Below, in pieces: positions 10,454-20,401 of a stretch of DNA of 64,000 nt (position 1 is the first letter of the stretch; the number at the start of each line of letters is the position of its first letter). The position numbers and the translations under genes are program-made. The notes below the pieces were generated by a model. The model was given only the letters and a program-made list of their open reading frames with translations, was not told the origin of the DNA and did no database searches. Origin of the DNA: Burkholderiaceae bacterium (GTDB lineage: Bacteria; Pseudomonadota; Gammaproteobacteria; Burkholderiales; Burkholderiaceae_E); the NCBI GenBank assembly GCA_019635275.1, contig JAHBZV010000002.1, positions 124,001 through 188,000 on the forward strand, read 5' to 3'.

Positions 10454-11907
10454 GCGGGCCTCCGCAAGTGCCAGTCGGTGGCTTGCTGGAACCGATGCGC
10501 GGCGTTGAGCACGCGCGCCTCGTCGAACCAGCGGCCGATCAGCTGCAGCCCCACCGGGCGCCCGCCCTGACCGAAGCCCGCGGGGACCGACATGCCCGGC
10601 AGGCCGGCCAGCGACGCCGGCAGCGTGTAGATGTCGGCGAGGTAGTTCGCGACCGGGTCGTCGACGATCGCGCCGATGTCCCAGGCCACGGTCGGCGACA
10701 CCGGACCGGCGATCAGGTCGACCGATTCGAACGCCCGGCGGAAGTCGTCGGCGATCAGGCGGCGCAGCTTCTGGGCCTGCAGGTAGTACGCGTCGTAGTA
10801 GCCGTGCGAGAGCACGTAGGTGCCCACCAGCACGCGCCGCTTCACTTCGTCGCCGAAGCCTTCCGCCCTCGTGCGACAGTACATGTCGCGCAGGTCGGAG
10901 TACTGCGCCGCACGGTGACCGTAGCGAACGCCGTCGAAACGGCTCAGGTTGCTCGAGGCCTCGGCGGGAGCGATGACGTAGTAGGCCGGGATCGCCAGCT
11001 CGGTCTGCGGCAGCGAGACGTCGACCAGTTCGGCGCCCAGGCGGCGGTACTGCTCGAGCGCAGCCTCGACCGCCGCGCGCACGTCGGGCGCCAGCCCTTC
11101 GCCGAAGAACTCGCGCGGCACGCCGATGCGCAGGCCCTCGATGGGGCGCTCGAGGTCGCGCGCGAAATCCTCGTCGGGGCGGTCGGCGCTGGTCGAGTCG
11201 CGCCGGTCGAATCCGGCGATCGCGCCCAGCACCGTCGCGCAGTCTTCCGCGCTGCCGGCGATGACACCGCCCTGGTCGAGACTCGACGCGAAGGCGATCA
11301 TCCCGTGGCGCGACACGCGGCCGTAGGTCGGCTTGATCCCCGTGACGCCGCACATCGCGGCGGGCTGCCGGATCGAGCCTCCGGTGTCGGTGCCGGTGGC
11401 CACGGGCACCAGCCCGGCCGCGACGGCCGCGGCCGAGCCGCCCGACGAACCGCCCGGAATCGCCGCGCGGTCCCAGGGATTGCGCACCGGCCCGAAATGC
11501 GAGTGCTCGTTCGAGCCGCCCATCGCAAACTCGTCGCAGTTGGTCTTGCCGAGGCACACCGCGCCAGCAGCCGCCAGCCGCTCGACCACCGTGGCGTCGA
11601 ACGGGCTCACGTAGCGCTCGAGCATCTTCGAGCCCGCAGTCGAGCGCCAGCCGCGCGTGACGAAGATGTCCTTGTGCGCGAGCGGCACGCCGAGCAGCGC
11701 GCCGCGCTCGCCGCGCGACCGGCGTGCGTCGGCCTCGCGCGCCTGCGCCCGGGTGAGCTCGGGCTGCACGTCGATGAACGCGTTGAGGTCGCTGGCTGCA
11801 ATGCGCGCCAGACGATCGTCGGCCAGCTCGAGCGCGGAGGCCTCGCCACGCTCGAGCAGTGCGCCCAGCGCCCGCAGCGAATCGGGCGAGCCGCTCGTGG
11901 CGCTCAC
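10450..11907 (-). CDS. gatA: Asp-tRNA(Asn)/Glu-tRNA(Gln) amidotransferase subunit A
   Basis: 485 residues. The amidase-signature Ser-cisSer-Lys triad is readable: K79 in AHKDIF, S154 in GGSSGGS and S178 in GTDTGGSIR, the same numbering as in well-studied GatA. The subunit hydrolyses glutamine (or asparagine) and channels ammonia to GatB for amidating Glu-tRNA(Gln) and Asp-tRNA(Asn). It overlaps gatC by four bases upstream and the lipoprotein gene by four bases downstream. Confidence 0.97.
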   Translation of the reverse strand: MSATSGSPDSLRALGALLERGEASALELADDRLARIAASDLNAFIDVQPELTRAQAREADARRSRGERGALLGVPLAHKDIFVTRGWRSTAGSKMLERYVSPFDATVVERLAAAGAVCLGKTNCDEFAMGGSNEHSHFGPVRNPWDRAAIPGGSSGGSAAAVAAGLVPVATGTDTGGSIRQPAAMCGVTGIKPTYGRVSRHGMIAFASSLDQGGVIAGSAEDCATVLGAIAGFDRRDSTSADRPDEDFARDLERPIEGLRIGVPREFFGEGLAPDVRAAVEAALEQYRRLGAELVDVSLPQTELAIPAYYVIAPAEASSNLSRFDGVRYGHRAAQYSDLRDMYCRTRAEGFGDEVKRRVLVGTYVLSHGYYDAYYLQAQKLRRLIADDFRRAFESVDLIAGPVSPTVAWDIGAIVDDPVANYLADIYTLPASLAGLPGMSVPAGFGQGGRPVGLQLIGRWFDEARVLNAAHRFQQATDWHLRRPA

Positions 11908-12191
11908 TCGATCACCCGCGGCACCAGGTACAGCCCGCGCTCGACGCTCGGCGCCGCCGCCTGGTAGTCGTCGCGCCGCTGCGGCTCGTCGACGACGTCG
12001 TCGCGCAGCCGCAGGCTCATGTCGCCCGGGTGCGTCATCGGCTCGACGCCTCGGGTGTCGACCGCCTGCAGCCGCTCGATCAGGTGGAACACGGCGTCGA
12101 GCTGCGCCAGCGTGCGCTCGGCCTCGCCGTCGGTCAGCCCGATGCGGGCGAGCATCGCGATGCGCTTGACGTCGTCGAGGGTGAGGGACAT
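11904..12191 (-). CDS. gatC: Asp-tRNA(Asn)/Glu-tRNA(Gln) amidotransferase subunit C
   Basis: 95 residues from ATG at 12191 ([19 protein letters not shown]), typical for GatC, with the conserved VEPMTHP segment and a C-terminal YLVPRVIE. It wraps around GatA and stabilises the GatA-GatB complex. It is the first gene of the operon; its 3' end overlaps gatA by four bases. It is divergent from mreB across 234 bp, with a TATAAT box about 97 bp upstream on its strand and a hairpin in the presumed leader. Confidence 0.95.
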   Translation of the reverse strand: MSLTLDDVKRIAMLARIGLTDGEAERTLAQLDAVFHLIERLQAVDTRGVEPMTHPGDMSLRLRDDVVDEPQRRDDYQAAAPSVERGLYLVPRVIE

Positions 12192-12248
12192 GGGTCGTCG
12201 GTGGCGGTGAGGTCGGGGCGGCGGCCGCGTGGAGCGGGGCCCGTACCG

Positions 12249-12276
12249 ACGGCGGAGGTCTCGAGAAAACCGCCGT
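12249..12276 (-). promoter_or_regulatory. Hairpin in the presumed gatC leader
   Basis: ACGGCGG at 12249-12255 pairs exactly with CCGCCGT at 12270-12276 across a 14-base loop. It lies between the TATAAT box and the gatC start, so it would be in the 5' untranslated region. A regulatory role is only a possibility. Confidence 0.3.
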
Positions 12277-12287
12277 GTTTGCAAGGA

Positions 12288-12293
12288 ATTATA
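12288..12293 (-). promoter_or_regulatory. Candidate -10 box for the gat operon
   Basis: ATTATA on the plus strand reads TATAAT on the minus strand, a perfect consensus -10 hexamer in an AT-richer island (about 12285-12340) between divergent gatC and mreB. No good -35 is found at 16-18 bp, so support is moderate. A TATCAT at 12297-12302 could serve mreB but also lacks a matching -35. Confidence 0.4.
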
Positions 12294-12317
12294 CGGTATC
12301 ATTCAACGCCAATTTAG

Positions 12318-13469
<1,152 letters not shown>

Positions 13470-13485
13470 GGCCAGCAGAGGTAGA

Positions 13486-14382
13486 GTGGACCGCAGCCCG
13501 CCGCCGTTCTTCAAGCAAGGTCCGTCCGCAAACGCCCGGCTGCTGTTCTTCTCGCTGTTCGCGATCGCGCTGCTCGTCGTCGATTCGAGGCTCGAGGTGC
13601 TGGGACGCCTTCGCGAGGGCATCGCAACGGTGCTCTATCCGGTGCAGCGCACGCTGCTGGTGCCGCGCGACGTGCTCGACCTCGGCGCCGAATACCTGGC
13701 CGACGTCAACCGGCTGCGCGCCGAGAACGCCGAATTGCGCCGGCTCGAGACCGCCAACGCCAACGCGCTGCTGCAGACCGAGCAGCTGGTGGCCGAGAAC
13801 CAGCAGCTGCGCCAGCTCCTCGCGATGCGCGAGCGCACCGCGATCCGCTCGACGGTCGCCGAGGTCCTCTACGACGCCCGCGACGCGTTCTCGCGCAAGC
13901 TCGTGCTCGACAAGGGGCAGCAGAACGGCGTGATCGCGGGACAACCGGTGATCGACGCGTCGGGCATCGTCGGCCAGGTCACGCGCGCCTACCCGCTGTC
14001 GAGCGAAGTCACCCTCGTCACCGACCGCAGGTCGACGATCCCGGTCGAGATCCGCCGCACGGGCGAGCGCTCGGTCGCGTTCGGCGGCTCGCCGGACGGC
14101 ACCATCGAGCTGCGCTACCTGCGCACCAACGCCGACGTGCGCGAGGGCGACGTGCTGGTCACCTCGGGCCTCGACGGGCTGTTTCCGCCCGGCCTGCCGG
14201 TGGGCACGGTGCGGGCGGTCGAGACCGGCTCGTCGGCGTTCGTGAGAGTGCTCGTCGAGCCGGCGGCGCACGCCGAGCGCACCAAGCTGCTGCTGATCCT
14301 GCTGGCCGAGCCGCAGGCGCAGCCGGCACTGCCGCCCGACGAGCCGGCGGCCGATTCGCGACGGCGTCGCCGCGGGGACTGA
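13486..14382 (+). CDS. mreC: Rod shape-determining protein MreC
   Basis: 298 residues starting at GTG 13486, with an AGAGG ribosome site just upstream and only 16 bp from mreB. One membrane segment (LLFFSLFAIALLVVDS, about 19-34) is followed by a coiled coil rich in Leu/Glu (about 65-110) and the beta-domain VIDASGIVGQV...LVTDRRSTIPV. The C-terminal tail is Pro/Ala-rich and ends RRRRRGD. MreC is a periplasmic scaffold that activates PBP2/RodA. Confidence 0.96.
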   Translation: MDRSPPPFFKQGPSANARLLFFSLFAIALLVVDSRLEVLGRLREGIATVLYPVQRTLLVPRDVLDLGAEYLADVNRLRAENAELRRLETANANALLQTEQLVAENQQLRQLLAMRERTAIRSTVAEVLYDARDAFSRKLVLDKGQQNGVIAGQPVIDASGIVGQVTRAYPLSSEVTLVTDRRSTIPVEIRRTGERSVAFGGSPDGTIELRYLRTNADVREGDVLVTSGLDGLFPPGLPVGTVRAVETGSSAFVRVLVEPAAHAERTKLLLILLAEPQAQPALPPDEPAADSRRRRRGD

Positions 14383-14386
14383 CGCG

Positions 14387-14902
14387 ATGCAGATGCGTCC
14401 GCACTACCTGCTGCTGCCGGCGAACCGGGCGTTCATCACGTTCACGATCGCCTCGGCGTTCCTGCTGAACGTGCTGCCGTGGGGGCACGCGACCGGCGTG
14501 CCCGACTTCCTCGCGGTGGTGCTGGTATTCTGGAACATCCACCAACCGAGAATGGTCGGCATCGGCATCGCGTTCCTGTTCGGGCTGCTGATGGACGTGC
14601 ACGACGCGGCGCTGCTAGGCGAGCACGCGCTGGCCTACACGCTGCTCTCGTACGGCGCGCTGAGCATGCACCGGCGGGTGCCCTGGTTCCACCTCGCGGG
14701 CCAGATGGCGCACGTGCTGCCGCTGTTTCTCCTGACCCAACTGGTGCTCCTGATCGTGCGCATGGCCATCGGCGGGGCGTTTCCCGGCTGGACCTGGTTC
14801 CTGCAGAGCTTCAGCTGCACGCTGTTGTGGCCGCTGGCGCACTGGTTGCTGCTGGCGCCCCAGCGTCGAGCCATCGACCGCGACGAAAACCGGCCGATCT
14901 GA
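14387..14902 (+). CDS. mreD: Rod shape-determining protein MreD
   Basis: 171 residues, about five membrane segments, with the family features LPWG in the N-terminal part and FLFGLLMDVHDAALLGEHAL in the middle. MreD is the integral-membrane partner of MreC. It starts 4 bp after the mreC stop; two closely spaced ATGs (14387 and 14393) are possible starts. Confidence 0.95.
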   Translation: MQMRPHYLLLPANRAFITFTIASAFLLNVLPWGHATGVPDFLAVVLVFWNIHQPRMVGIGIAFLFGLLMDVHDAALLGEHALAYTLLSYGALSMHRRVPWFHLAGQMAHVLPLFLLTQLVLLIVRMAIGGAFPGWTWFLQSFSCTLLWPLAHWLLLAPQRRAIDRDENRPI

Positions 14903-14914
14903 CACGGCGGCAAC

Positions 14915-16861
14915 ATGGTCGAAGTCCGTGACACCGAGCGCGACCTCTATCAGCTCCGGCTGAGGCTGGCGATCGCGATGGGGCTGGTGCTGATCTGCTT
15001 CGGCATCCTGGTCGCGCGCTTCATCTACCTGCAGGTCTACCGCTACGAGGACTTCCACGCGCAGGCCGAGGAGAACCGCATCGCGCTGGTTCCGGCCCCC
15101 CCGGCGCGCGGCCTGATCTTCGACCGAAACGGCGTGCTGCTGGCCGAGAACGTCTCGGCGTACACGCTCGAGATCTCGCCGAAGCGAGTGGCCCGGCTCG
15201 ACGACACGATCGCGGCGCTGTCGGGGATCGTCGAGATCACCGCCCGCGACCGGCAGCGCTTCCGGCGGCTGCTCGAGGACTCGCGCAGCTCCGACAGCGT
15301 GCCGCTGAAGGTGCGCCTCACCGACGAGGAGGTCGCGCGCCTGGCGGTCAACCGCTTCCGCTTCCCCGGCGTGGAGATCCGCGCGCGGCTGTTCCGCAAC
15401 TACCCGCTCGGTGAGACCGCGGCACACGTGATCGGGCACATCGGGCGCATCTCGCCGGAAGACAAGCGCCGGCTCGAGGAGCAGGAACTGCTGTCGAGCT
15501 ACGCGGGGTCGACCCACATCGGGAAGGTCGGCGTCGAGGCATCGTACGAGTCGGAGTTGCACGGCCAGGTCGGCGCCGAGGAGGTCGAGGTGTCGGCCGG
15601 CGGCCGAATCGTGCGCACGCTGTCGCGCAAGCCCCCGGTGCCCGGCTCGAACCTGGTGCTGTCGATCGACATCCGGCTGCAGAAGCTCGCCGAGGAACTC
15701 TACGGCGACCGGCGCGGCGCGCTGGTCGCGATCGAGCCGAAGACCGGCGACGTGCTGGCGATGGTCTCGCGCCCATCGTTCGATCCCAACCTGTTCGTCG
15801 ACGGCATCGACACCCAGACCTGGGCAGCACTCAACGAGGACCCGGACAAGCCGCTGCTGAACCGTCCGCTTCGCGGCGCCTACCCGCCGGGCTCGACCTA
15901 CAAGCCGTTCATGGCGCTGGCAGCGCTGACGTCGGGCACGCGAACGCCGCAGGACACGATTTCCGACCCGGGCTATTTCCAGCTCGGCAACCACCGCTTC
16001 CGCGACTCCAAGCCCTCGGGCAACGGGATCGTCGACCTGCGCAAGTCGATCGTCGTCTCGAGCGACACCTATTACTACAAGGTTGCCTACGACATGGGTG
16101 TCGACCGGATCCACGACTTCATGAAACAGTGGGGATTCGGCCAGCTCACCGGCATCGACCTCGAGCACGAGAGCACCGGCGTGCTGCCCTCCTCGCAGTG
16201 GAAGCTCAAGCGCTTCAAGCAGAAGTGGTTCCCCGGCGAGACGCCCTCGATCGGGATCGGCCAGGGCTACAACGCGTTCACGATGCTGCAGCTGGCGCAC
16301 GCGACGGCGACGCTCGCCAACGACGGCATCGTGATGAAGCCCCACGTGGTCCAGACGATCGAGGACCCGGTCTCGCACGCGCGCCAGCGCACCGTGCCCG
16401 CCGAGAGCTACCGGATACCGCTCAAGCGCGAGTACCTCGACCTGGTCAAGGGCGCGATGGTCGACGTCAATCGCTTCGGTACCGGGCGCATCGCGTTCGC
16501 CAATGCCGAGTATGTCGCGGCGGGCAAGACCGGCACCGCGCAGGTGGTCGGCATCAAGCAGGGCGAGCGCTACGACGCGAAGCGCATCGCCGAGCGTCAT
16601 CGCGACCACTCGCTGTTCATGGCTTTCGCGCCGGTCGAGAACCCGAAGATCGCAGTCGCGCTGATCGTCGAGAACGGCGGCTTCGGCGCGCAGGCCGCGG
16701 CGCCGATCGCGCGCAAGCTGTTCGACTTCCACCTGCTCGGCAAGCTGCCGAAGGACGTGCGCGAAGACCTGCTGCCGAAGCTGCTCGACGAAGCCGAATT
16801 GCGCGACGTGCCCGAGAGCGTCGAGCCCGAACAGGTCGCCGAACCGGAGCCGAAGCGATGA
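14915..16861 (+). CDS. mrdA: Penicillin-binding protein 2 (peptidoglycan transpeptidase)
   Basis: 648 residues. One N-terminal membrane helix (about 19-36) is followed by the dimerisation domain (PARGLIFDRNGVLLAENV, 63-80) and the transpeptidase domain with S327 in the SxxK motif GSTYKPF, an SSDTYYY motif (SxN variant) and KTGTAQ around K538. It crosslinks peptidoglycan during elongation together with RodA. The stop overlaps the rodA start by four bases (ATGA). The C-terminus ends in an acidic Glu/Pro-rich tail. Confidence 0.97.
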   Translation: MVEVRDTERDLYQLRLRLAIAMGLVLICFGILVARFIYLQVYRYEDFHAQAEENRIALVPAPPARGLIFDRNGVLLAENVSAYTLEISPKRVARLDDTIAALSGIVEITARDRQRFRRLLEDSRSSDSVPLKVRLTDEEVARLAVNRFRFPGVEIRARLFRNYPLGETAAHVIGHIGRISPEDKRRLEEQELLSSYAGSTHIGKVGVEASYESELHGQVGAEEVEVSAGGRIVRTLSRKPPVPGSNLVLSIDIRLQKLAEELYGDRRGALVAIEPKTGDVLAMVSRPSFDPNLFVDGIDTQTWAALNEDPDKPLLNRPLRGAYPPGSTYKPFMALAALTSGTRTPQDTISDPGYFQLGNHRFRDSKPSGNGIVDLRKSIVVSSDTYYYKVAYDMGVDRIHDFMKQWGFGQLTGIDLEHESTGVLPSSQWKLKRFKQKWFPGETPSIGIGQGYNAFTMLQLAHATATLANDGIVMKPHVVQTIEDPVSHARQRTVPAESYRIPLKREYLDLVKGAMVDVNRFGTGRIAFANAEYVAAGKTGTAQVVGIKQGERYDAKRIAERHRDHSLFMAFAPVENPKIAVALIVENGGFGAQAAAPIARKLFDFHLLGKLPKDVREDLLPKLLDEAELRDVPESVEPEQVAEPEPKR

Positions 16862-17970
16862 TCCACGAGCGGCCGTCCCTGTGGCAGCGCGTCCGCCCGC
16901 ACGTGCTGGTGTTCGACGCGCCGTTGCTGTTCGCGCTCGCACTGCTGGTCGCGTTGAGCCTCGTGACGATGTACTCGGCCGGGATCGACTACAACGGGCG
17001 GCTGCAGGACCACGGCCGCAACCTGCTGATCGCGTTCGCGATCATGTGGATCGCCGCGAGCCTGCCGCTGCAGTGGGTGCAGCGTTCGGCGGTGCCGGTC
17101 TACCTGGCCGGACTGGCGCTGCTGGTCGCGGTGGCCCTGTTCGGCGACATCTCGAAGGGCGCGCGGCGCTGGCTCGACCTCGGCGTCACGCGCATCCAGC
17201 CGTCCGAGCTGATGAAGATCGCGATGCCGCTGATGCTCGCGTGGTACTTCCAGCGGCGCGAGGGCGCGCGCGGCTGGGCCGATTTCGTCATCGCCGGAGT
17301 GCTGCTCGCGCTTCCGGTGTGGCTGATCGCACGCCAGCCCGACCTGGGCACCGCGCTGCTCGTGTCGGCGGCCGGCCTCTACGCGATCTTCTTCGCGGGT
17401 CTGAGCTGGAAGGTGATCGCCGGCGGCATCGTCGCAGGCATCGCCGCGCTGCCGGTGCTGTGGTCGGTCATGCACGACTACCAGCAGCACCGGATCCTGA
17501 TGATGATCGACCCCTCGTCGGATCCGCTGGGCAAGGGATTCCACGTGATCCAGTCGACCATCGCGGTCGGCTCGGGCGGCATCTGGGGCAAGGGCTGGAC
17601 CGCGGGCACCCAGTCGCACCTCGATTTCATCCCCGAGCGCACCACCGACTTCGTCTTCGCGGTGTTCTCCGAGGAGTTCGGCCTGGTCGGCAACCTCGTG
17701 CTGCTGGTGGTCTACCTGCTGCTGATCGGCCGCGGCCTGGTGATTGCCGCAAACGGCGCGAACATCTTCGCCCGACTGCTCGCAGGGTCGATCACGCTGA
17801 TCTTCTTCACCTATGCGTTCGTCAACATCGGCATGGTGTCGGGCATCCTGCCGGTGGTGGGCGTGCCGCTGCCGCTGATGTCGTACGGCGGCACTGCGAT
17901 GGTCACGCTCGGGCTCGGTGCCGGACTGCTGATGGCCATCAGCCGGCAACGCAAGCTGGTCCAGACCTGA
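16858..17970 (+). CDS. rodA: Peptidoglycan glycosyltransferase RodA
   Basis: 370 residues from ATG 16858, which overlaps the mrdA stop. It is a SEDS-family polytopic protein with the family motifs DLGTALL, GKG(F/W) repeats (DPLGKGFHVIQSTIAVGSGGIWGKG split) and PERTTDFVFAV, ending with VGVPLPLMSYGGTAM. RodA polymerises lipid II into glycan strands in complex with PBP2. It is the last gene of the operon; the 72 bp to the convergent oxidoreductase gene show no clear terminator with a T-run. Confidence 0.97.
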   Translation: MIHERPSLWQRVRPHVLVFDAPLLFALALLVALSLVTMYSAGIDYNGRLQDHGRNLLIAFAIMWIAASLPLQWVQRSAVPVYLAGLALLVAVALFGDISKGARRWLDLGVTRIQPSELMKIAMPLMLAWYFQRREGARGWADFVIAGVLLALPVWLIARQPDLGTALLVSAAGLYAIFFAGLSWKVIAGGIVAGIAALPVLWSVMHDYQQHRILMMIDPSSDPLGKGFHVIQSTIAVGSGGIWGKGWTAGTQSHLDFIPERTTDFVFAVFSEEFGLVGNLVLLVVYLLLIGRGLVIAANGANIFARLLAGSITLIFFTYAFVNIGMVSGILPVVGVPLPLMSYGGTAMVTLGLGAGLLMAISRQRKLVQT

Positions 17971-18042
17971 CGAGGAGCGACCGCGAGAGGCGCGAAGCGC
18001 GGCGCACGAGCCGCAGCGGCCCGCGGCACCCGGCAGGCGCGG

Positions 18043-19050
18043 CTACTCTCCCGCTGCGCGGAGCATGATCTTGCCGATGTGCCGCGACGACTCCATCAGC
18101 TCGTGCGCGCGCGCCGCGTCGGCGAGTTCGAAGGTCTCGTGAATCACCGGCTGCACCTGGCCCGAGGCGAGCAGAGGCCAGACGTGCTCGCGAAGCTGCC
18201 GGGCGATCTGCGCCTTGTCGCCCGCGCTGCGCGGGCGCAGCGTCGAGCCGGTCCAGGTCAGTCGCTTGACCATCAGCGGCGTGCAGTCGATCTCGGCCTT
18301 CGGGCCCTCGAGGAACGCGATCTGGACCAGCCGGCCCTCGATCGCCAGTGCCTTGAAGTTGCGCGCGATGTAGCTGCCGCCGACCATGTCGAGGATCAGG
18401 TCGACGCCGCGCTTGCCGGTGAGCGCCGCGATGCGCTCGACGAAATCCTCGTGCCGGTAGTCGATCGCCACGCTGGCGCCGAGCCGCTCGCACGCCGCCG
18501 CCTTCTCGGGGCCGCCCACCGTCGTGTAGACGGTCGCGCCGCGGGCGCGCGCGAGCTGGATCGCGGTGAGGCCGATGCCGGACGAGCCGCCATGGACCAG
18601 GAACGACTCGCCCGCCGCCAGCCGGCCACGCTCGAACACGTTGGTCCAGACCGTGAAGAAGTTCTCCGGCAGCGCCGCCGCCTGCAGCAACGACAGCCCC
18701 TGCGGCACCGGCAGCACCTGGCCGGCGGGGGCCACCGCGTACTGCGCGTAGCCGCCGCCGTTGGTGAGCGCGCAGACCGCATCGCCGATTTTCGGCTCGA
18801 CGACGCCCTCGCCCACCGCGACCACGTGTCCCGACACCTCGAGCCCGATCACGCGAGAGGCGCCCGGCGGCGGCGGATAGCGGCCCTGTCGCTGCGCCAC
18901 GTCGGGACGGTTGACACCCGCCCACGCGACGCGGATCAGCACCTCGCCCGCCGCAGGCGCAGGCACCGGCATCCGGCCGGCGCGCAGGACCGAAGGCGGG
19001 CCGCCGTCGCCGTGATCGACGAATTCCATCGTTGCGGGGATCTGACTCAT
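18043..19050 (-). CDS. Zinc-type NADPH:quinone oxidoreductase (PIG3/QOR-like)
   Basis: 335 residues from ATG at 19050 (MSQIPATMEFVDHG). It is a medium-chain dehydrogenase: the GroES-like domain holds GVNRPDVAQRQGRYPPPPG and GLEVSGHV, and the Rossmann motif is HGGSSGIGLTAIQLA. The zinc-ligand cysteines of alcohol dehydrogenases are missing, as in quinone oxidoreductases of the PIG3/TP53I3 group. It probably reduces quinones or enones with NADPH. It is divergent from the deaminase-like gene across 81 bp. Confidence 0.88.
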   Translation of the reverse strand: MSQIPATMEFVDHGDGGPPSVLRAGRMPVPAPAAGEVLIRVAWAGVNRPDVAQRQGRYPPPPGASRVIGLEVSGHVVAVGEGVVEPKIGDAVCALTNGGGYAQYAVAPAGQVLPVPQGLSLLQAAALPENFFTVWTNVFERGRLAAGESFLVHGGSSGIGLTAIQLARARGATVYTTVGGPEKAAACERLGASVAIDYRHEDFVERIAALTGKRGVDLILDMVGGSYIARNFKALAIEGRLVQIAFLEGPKAEIDCTPLMVKRLTWTGSTLRPRSAGDKAQIARQLREHVWPLLASGQVQPVIHETFELADAARAHELMESSRHIGKIMLRAAGE

Positions 19051-19131
19051 GAGTTGACCCGGATGCTTGCGCGGTCCGGCCGCGTCGAGCATAGTCGCCC
19101 GGTCCGGACCCTTCTTCTCGAGGAAGCAGAG

Positions 19132-19929
19132 TTGCCAACCATACACAATTCCGCCGGCGCGGACTACGCCTTCCTGGAGGGCGGACTGGCGTTCTCGTCC
19201 GGCGTGATCGCGCTGCCGGGATTCGAGATCGTGCGGGCCCGGTTCGCGCGCGTACTGCCGGTCGCCGAGGGCTTCGAGGCGATCGCTGCGCACCTTCGCG
19301 AACGCCACCGGCCGCTCACCGCGCTGTGCGCGGCCGAGCTGCGCTCGCCGAAGCCCTTTACTCCGGGCGGCTTCGGGGACTTCAACGCCTCCTGGGTCGC
19401 GGTGCTCAAGCGCTGGGGGCTGTACCGCCAGGAACTGAATCCGGTCGCGCGCAGCAACGTCTGCCCGGTGCACGAGGCGCCGCAGCAGCCGGGGTTCCAC
19501 GCATTCAGCTACACGATGCCCACCGGTGCGGCGCACGCCGGCTTCCTGACCACCTCCGACCACGCGGTCGACGCGCCGGGACCGCGCAGCTTCGTGATCG
19601 CCGGATTCGCCGAGTGGGCCGAGGGCACGCCGTTCCCCGACGGCATCGTCGCGCACGGCGACACGTCGCCGGCCGGCCTCGCACGCAAGGCGGGCTTCGT
19701 GCTCGACGGCCTCGAGCGCAACACCGCAGCCCTCGGCGGCGACTGGAATGCGCTCACCGCGGTGCAGGTCTACACGGAGCACGAGATCGGGGCGCTGGTC
19801 GCGAGCCACTTCGCGCCGCGCGGGCTGGCGCGCCTGGGCATCGACTGGCACGTCTGCCGCCCTCCGGTCGAAGGGCTCGAGTTCGAGATCGACGTGCGCT
19901 GCGTGCGCCGCGAACTGGTCGTCGACTGA
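19132..19929 (+). CDS. CnbZ-like (2-aminomuconate deaminase-type) protein
   Basis: 265 residues. The start is taken as TTG at 19132 because AGGAAG lies 7 bases upstream and no ATG fits. The sequence (SSGVIALPGFEIVRARFARV, ARSNVCPVHEAPQQPGFHAF, AHGDTSPAGLARKAGFVL, AVQVYTEHEIGAL) resembles proteins annotated as 2-amino-5-chloromuconate deaminase CnbZ, which carry a RidA-like C-terminal half. That family match is from memory and moderate. The substrate is unknown; no aromatic-amine genes lie nearby. It is divergent from the quinone oxidoreductase gene, and the repeat arm begins 21 bp after its stop. Confidence 0.6.
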   Translation: MPTIHNSAGADYAFLEGGLAFSSGVIALPGFEIVRARFARVLPVAEGFEAIAAHLRERHRPLTALCAAELRSPKPFTPGGFGDFNASWVAVLKRWGLYRQELNPVARSNVCPVHEAPQQPGFHAFSYTMPTGAAHAGFLTTSDHAVDAPGPRSFVIAGFAEWAEGTPFPDGIVAHGDTSPAGLARKAGFVLDGLERNTAALGGDWNALTAVQVYTEHEIGALVASHFAPRGLARLGIDWHVCRPPVEGLEFEIDVRCVRRELVVD

Positions 19930-19950
19930 CGTGAAGCGACTGGCGCGTTC

Positions 19951-20050
19951 GCGGCAGGCGGTGACGAGTCGGGCCAAGGCGAGAGCGGGCTCGGGCCAGG
20001 AGGCTGGGGACGGCGAGGCGCAGTGCGGCCAGGCCGCGCGGAGCAATGAC
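19951..20050 (+). repeat. Left arm of a ~100-bp inverted repeat flanking the IS
   Basis: This segment is nearly the exact reverse complement of 21692-21788. Read by eye there is one substitution in the outer part, a 3-base insertion (GGA within CCAGGAGGCTGG versus CCAGGCTGG) and a few changes at the inner end. It begins GCGGCAGGCGGTGACGAGTC. It is outside the IS boundary, so it is host or repeat DNA rather than an IS end. Confidence 0.85.
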
Positions 20051-20057
20051 GACGGCG

Positions 20058-20076
20058 GTCGGTGCTTCGCACCGAC
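20058..20076. repeat. REP-like hairpin next to the IS
   Basis: GTCGGTGC-TTC-GCACCGAC forms a perfect 8-bp stem with a 3-base loop, immediately outside the IS left end. Several IS110-family elements are known to insert at or beside REP-like palindromes, so it may be part of the target. Confidence 0.6.
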
Positions 20077-20092
20077 TTCCCTCCGCTGCTTA

Positions 20093-20106
20093 TATGGACG
20101 CCTCCC
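20093..20106 (+). repeat. IS sub-terminal inverted repeat, left copy
   Basis: TATGGACGCCTCCC, an exact reverse complement of 21544-21557. It lies beyond the 3' end of the transposase gene. Confidence 0.85.
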
Positions 20107-20401
20107 GTGTTGCAAGGGGAGTGTTGCAGGCGGCGGTTCGGCGGATCAACTGCGGTCTCATATCCGGCCTACGGGTTGCACTCACGTACGTCGGCACGAA
20201 GGCCGCAGTCACCGAATGCGTGGCCTTGATGGTCATTCGCGAGGTCGGGGCACATCTCGCCTGTGGGCTCAGCCTGGTGCTGGCCCGAGCAGCGGAACTG
20301 CCTTGCCGACCCACGGTCTTGACCGCTTCACCATCACTTGCTCGACTCCTCTCGCACACTCGTTACGTCTCAGCCCTTCGTCGCCCGGTCCGGCACCCGG
20401 G
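20107..20401 (-). other. Non-coding 3' region of the IS; candidate bridge-RNA locus
   Basis: About 295 bp inside the element, downstream of the transposase stop, with no credible gene. It contains a small hairpin (CGAATG at 20213-20218 with CATTCG at 20234-20239). GTCGAGCAA, read on the minus strand, occurs here and again just upstream of the transposase start. In the IS1111 group the guide (bridge) RNA is encoded on this side of the gene, so this is the place to look; no RNA structure was verified. Confidence 0.4.
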
